Origin: JBDKGD01 sp964645125
GTDB lineage: Bacteria; Patescibacteriota; Minisyncoccia; UBA6257; 2-01-FULL-56-20
DNA: 5,288 nucleotides
Direction of reading: 5' to 3'
Assembly: GCA_964645125.1 (NCBI GenBank)
Contig: CAZXZC010000040.1
Location: 1-5,288 of the forward strand
Under the pieces are notes generated by a model, which was not told the DNA's origin, made no database searches, and saw only the letters and a list, made by a program, of their open reading frames with translations. Within the stretch, counting starts at the first letter, position 1; every line of letters starts with the position of its first letter. Positions 4,634-5,288 of this stretch are shown in pieces. The translations under genes were made by a program, and so were the position numbers.

Positions 4634-4652
4634 CCGTAGAAACTATCTACGG
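4634..4652. repeat. Inverted repeat with 7-bp arms
   Basis: CCGTAGA (4634-4640) and TCTACGG (4646-4652) flank a 5-nt loop AACTA. The plus strand continues with AAAAAGG and the minus strand with ATTGAAT, so neither side has the U-tract of an intrinsic terminator. It may be a small RNA hairpin or binding site between the ATPase promoter and the minus-strand ORFs. Confidence 0.55.
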
Positions 4653-4769
4653 AAAAAGGTTTGAGAAATTAAACAACTAAAACACCAAACGCTAAAATTC
4701 AGCGTAGCGAATGTCCTTTTAAAAATCAATTCCTCCACAGGTGCCAAAGTGTGTAACGAGCAACAACAG

Positions 4770-4778
4770 TGATATAAT
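4770..4778 (+). promoter_or_regulatory. Perfect extended -10 promoter of the secretion ATPase gene
   Basis: TGATATAAT at 4770-4778 is an exact extended -10 (TGnTATAAT). No good -35 is seen at 16-18 bp, as is usual for extended -10 promoters. With the last T at -7, +1 is 4785, the A of the ATG, so the mRNA is predicted to be leaderless. Confidence 0.7.
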
Positions 4779-4784
4779 TCATGT

Positions 4785-5288
4785 ATGCGCGACATCAAGA
4801 CGCTTGAACTTGCTATAGAACGCCAATTAGTGCGTCCCTTAGAAGATATTTCCATTGTAAATTTGGTGGATATGTTTGTAGAATACGCATTCATTAGCGG
4901 TGCCTCCGATGTACACATTCAACCAGAAAGAGAAAGTGTGCGAATCCGTTTTCGTGTAGATGGAATATTACGTGATATCTTTGAAAAAATTCGCGTCTCA
5001 CGCGATCTGCACCAAGAAATTATTTCTCGTATCAAAGTAATGTCAGGCCTGCGCACGGACGAACATTTGAGTCCACAAGACGGTCGCTTTCGCAGTCAAA
5101 TTGAAGGAGTCGGGGACGTCGATGTGCGCGTATCAATTGTGCCCACATACTATGGCGAAAACGCAGTATTCCGCGTGCTTGCTGAAACCCACTCATACAA
5201 AATGGAAGATTTGGGGTTCGCGCCGCAAGATCTTAAAAAAGTACGACAAGCTATAACCAGGCCGTACGGAATGATTTTGGCCAACGGC
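4785..5288 (+). CDS. GspE/PilB-type secretion ATPase, N-terminal part with short N-terminus (3' end outside window)
   Basis: The first 168 residues of a type II secretion/type IV pilus assembly or competence ATPase, a hexameric cytoplasmic motor that drives pilin assembly. Seen in order: ASDVHIQP (40-47, family ASDIHIEP); VRIRFRVDGIL (52-62, family VRFRIDGxL); IISRIKVMSGL with a following PQDGRF (79-102); DVDVRVSIVPTYYGENAVFR (111-130); and RPYGMILANG (159-168), which normally runs directly into the Walker A GPTGSGKTT, cut here by the window edge. Only about 38 residues precede ASDVHIQP, so the N1/MshEN domain of full-length PilB and GspE (typically about 150 residues) is absent. That architecture resembles ComGA-like competence ATPases or a shortened paralogue. 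ATG 4785 is chosen because it coincides with the predicted +1; the ATG at 4781 is in another frame. No Shine-Dalgarno sequence is present. Family call very sure; subtype not. Confidence 0.92.
   Translation, partial: MRDIKTLELAIERQLVRPLEDISIVNLVDMFVEYAFISGASDVHIQPERESVRIRFRVDGILRDIFEKIRVSRDLHQEIISRIKVMSGLRTDEHLSPQDGRFRSQIEGVGDVDVRVSIVPTYYGENAVFRVLAETHSYKMEDLGFAPQDLKKVRQAITRPYGMILANG

Noticed and set aside
4521..4664. A 47-residue plus-strand ORF, Gly/Asn-rich with a basic C-terminus.
   Set aside because: There is no Shine-Dalgarno sequence, promoter or terminator, and an equally plausible ORF lies on the other strand. It is mentioned in the findings but not called as a gene.
4300..4780. Considered a tRNA, CRISPR array or integron-type attachment site because of the several inverted repeats.
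   Set aside because: There is no cloverleaf with a T-loop GTTCRA motif, no regularly spaced direct repeats, and no integrase or attC core sites.
4643..4918. A 91-residue minus-strand ORF antisense to the start of the secretion ATPase.
   Set aside because: It has no Shine-Dalgarno sequence or family resemblance, and the opposite strand carries unmistakable GspE/PilB motifs.

Overview
The window looks like a piece of a Candidate Phyla Radiation (Patescibacteria, Parcubacteria-like) genome. This is inferred from content: small, loosely connected genes, a type IV pilus/competence-type ATPase, a membrane-anchored protein with a long Ser/Thr/Pro linker, a PI3/PI4-kinase-like protein and several very small orphan proteins. 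UGA works as a stop (it ends the kinase-like gene and another stop follows five codons later), so nothing suggests the recoded genetic code of Gracilibacteria or Absconditabacteria. There are no rRNA, tRNA, CRISPR or insertion-sequence signatures.

Layout. 1-327: C-terminal part of msrA (peptide methionine sulfoxide reductase A). 384-569: a 61-residue Lys/Glu-rich protein with three cysteines, preceded by a good promoter inside the end of msrA and followed by a strong hairpin terminator. 658-1086: a GRDP-like (glycine-rich-domain-protein-like) protein whose start is probably leaderless, with its promoter beginning in the T-run of the preceding terminator. 1220-1846: a multi-pass membrane protein of the CPBP (CAAX protease/bacteriocin-processing) family in which the usual EExxxR motif reads QQxxxC. 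1851-1894: a perfect 14-bp bidirectional terminator shared with the convergent gene. 1893-2813 (minus): a single-pass anchored surface protein with two similar beta-sandwich-like domains separated by a Ser/Thr/Pro linker.

A 72-bp divergent promoter region with a 13-nt palindrome leads to 2886-3920: a PI3/PI4-kinase-fold protein with recognisable catalytic residues. 3975-4259: an unrecognised 94-residue protein with its own near-consensus promoter and strong Shine-Dalgarno sequence. 4260-4780 has no large gene. It holds two back-to-back hairpins, a candidate 29-residue minus-strand protein with a CxxCxxxC motif and its own Shine-Dalgarno and terminator, ambiguous 40- and 47-codon ORFs on opposite strands, and two further inverted repeats. 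4785 to the end: the start of a GspE/PilB-type secretion ATPase, cut by the window edge just before its Walker A motif. It has a perfect extended -10 promoter whose predicted +1 is the A of its ATG.

The genes do not form one pathway. Most appear to be single-gene units with their own promoter or terminator. The most useful second looks are the short (ComGA-like) secretion ATPase with leaderless start, the PI-kinase-like gene and its small neighbour, the QQ-type CPBP protein, and the cluster of tiny minus-strand ORFs at 4349-4615.
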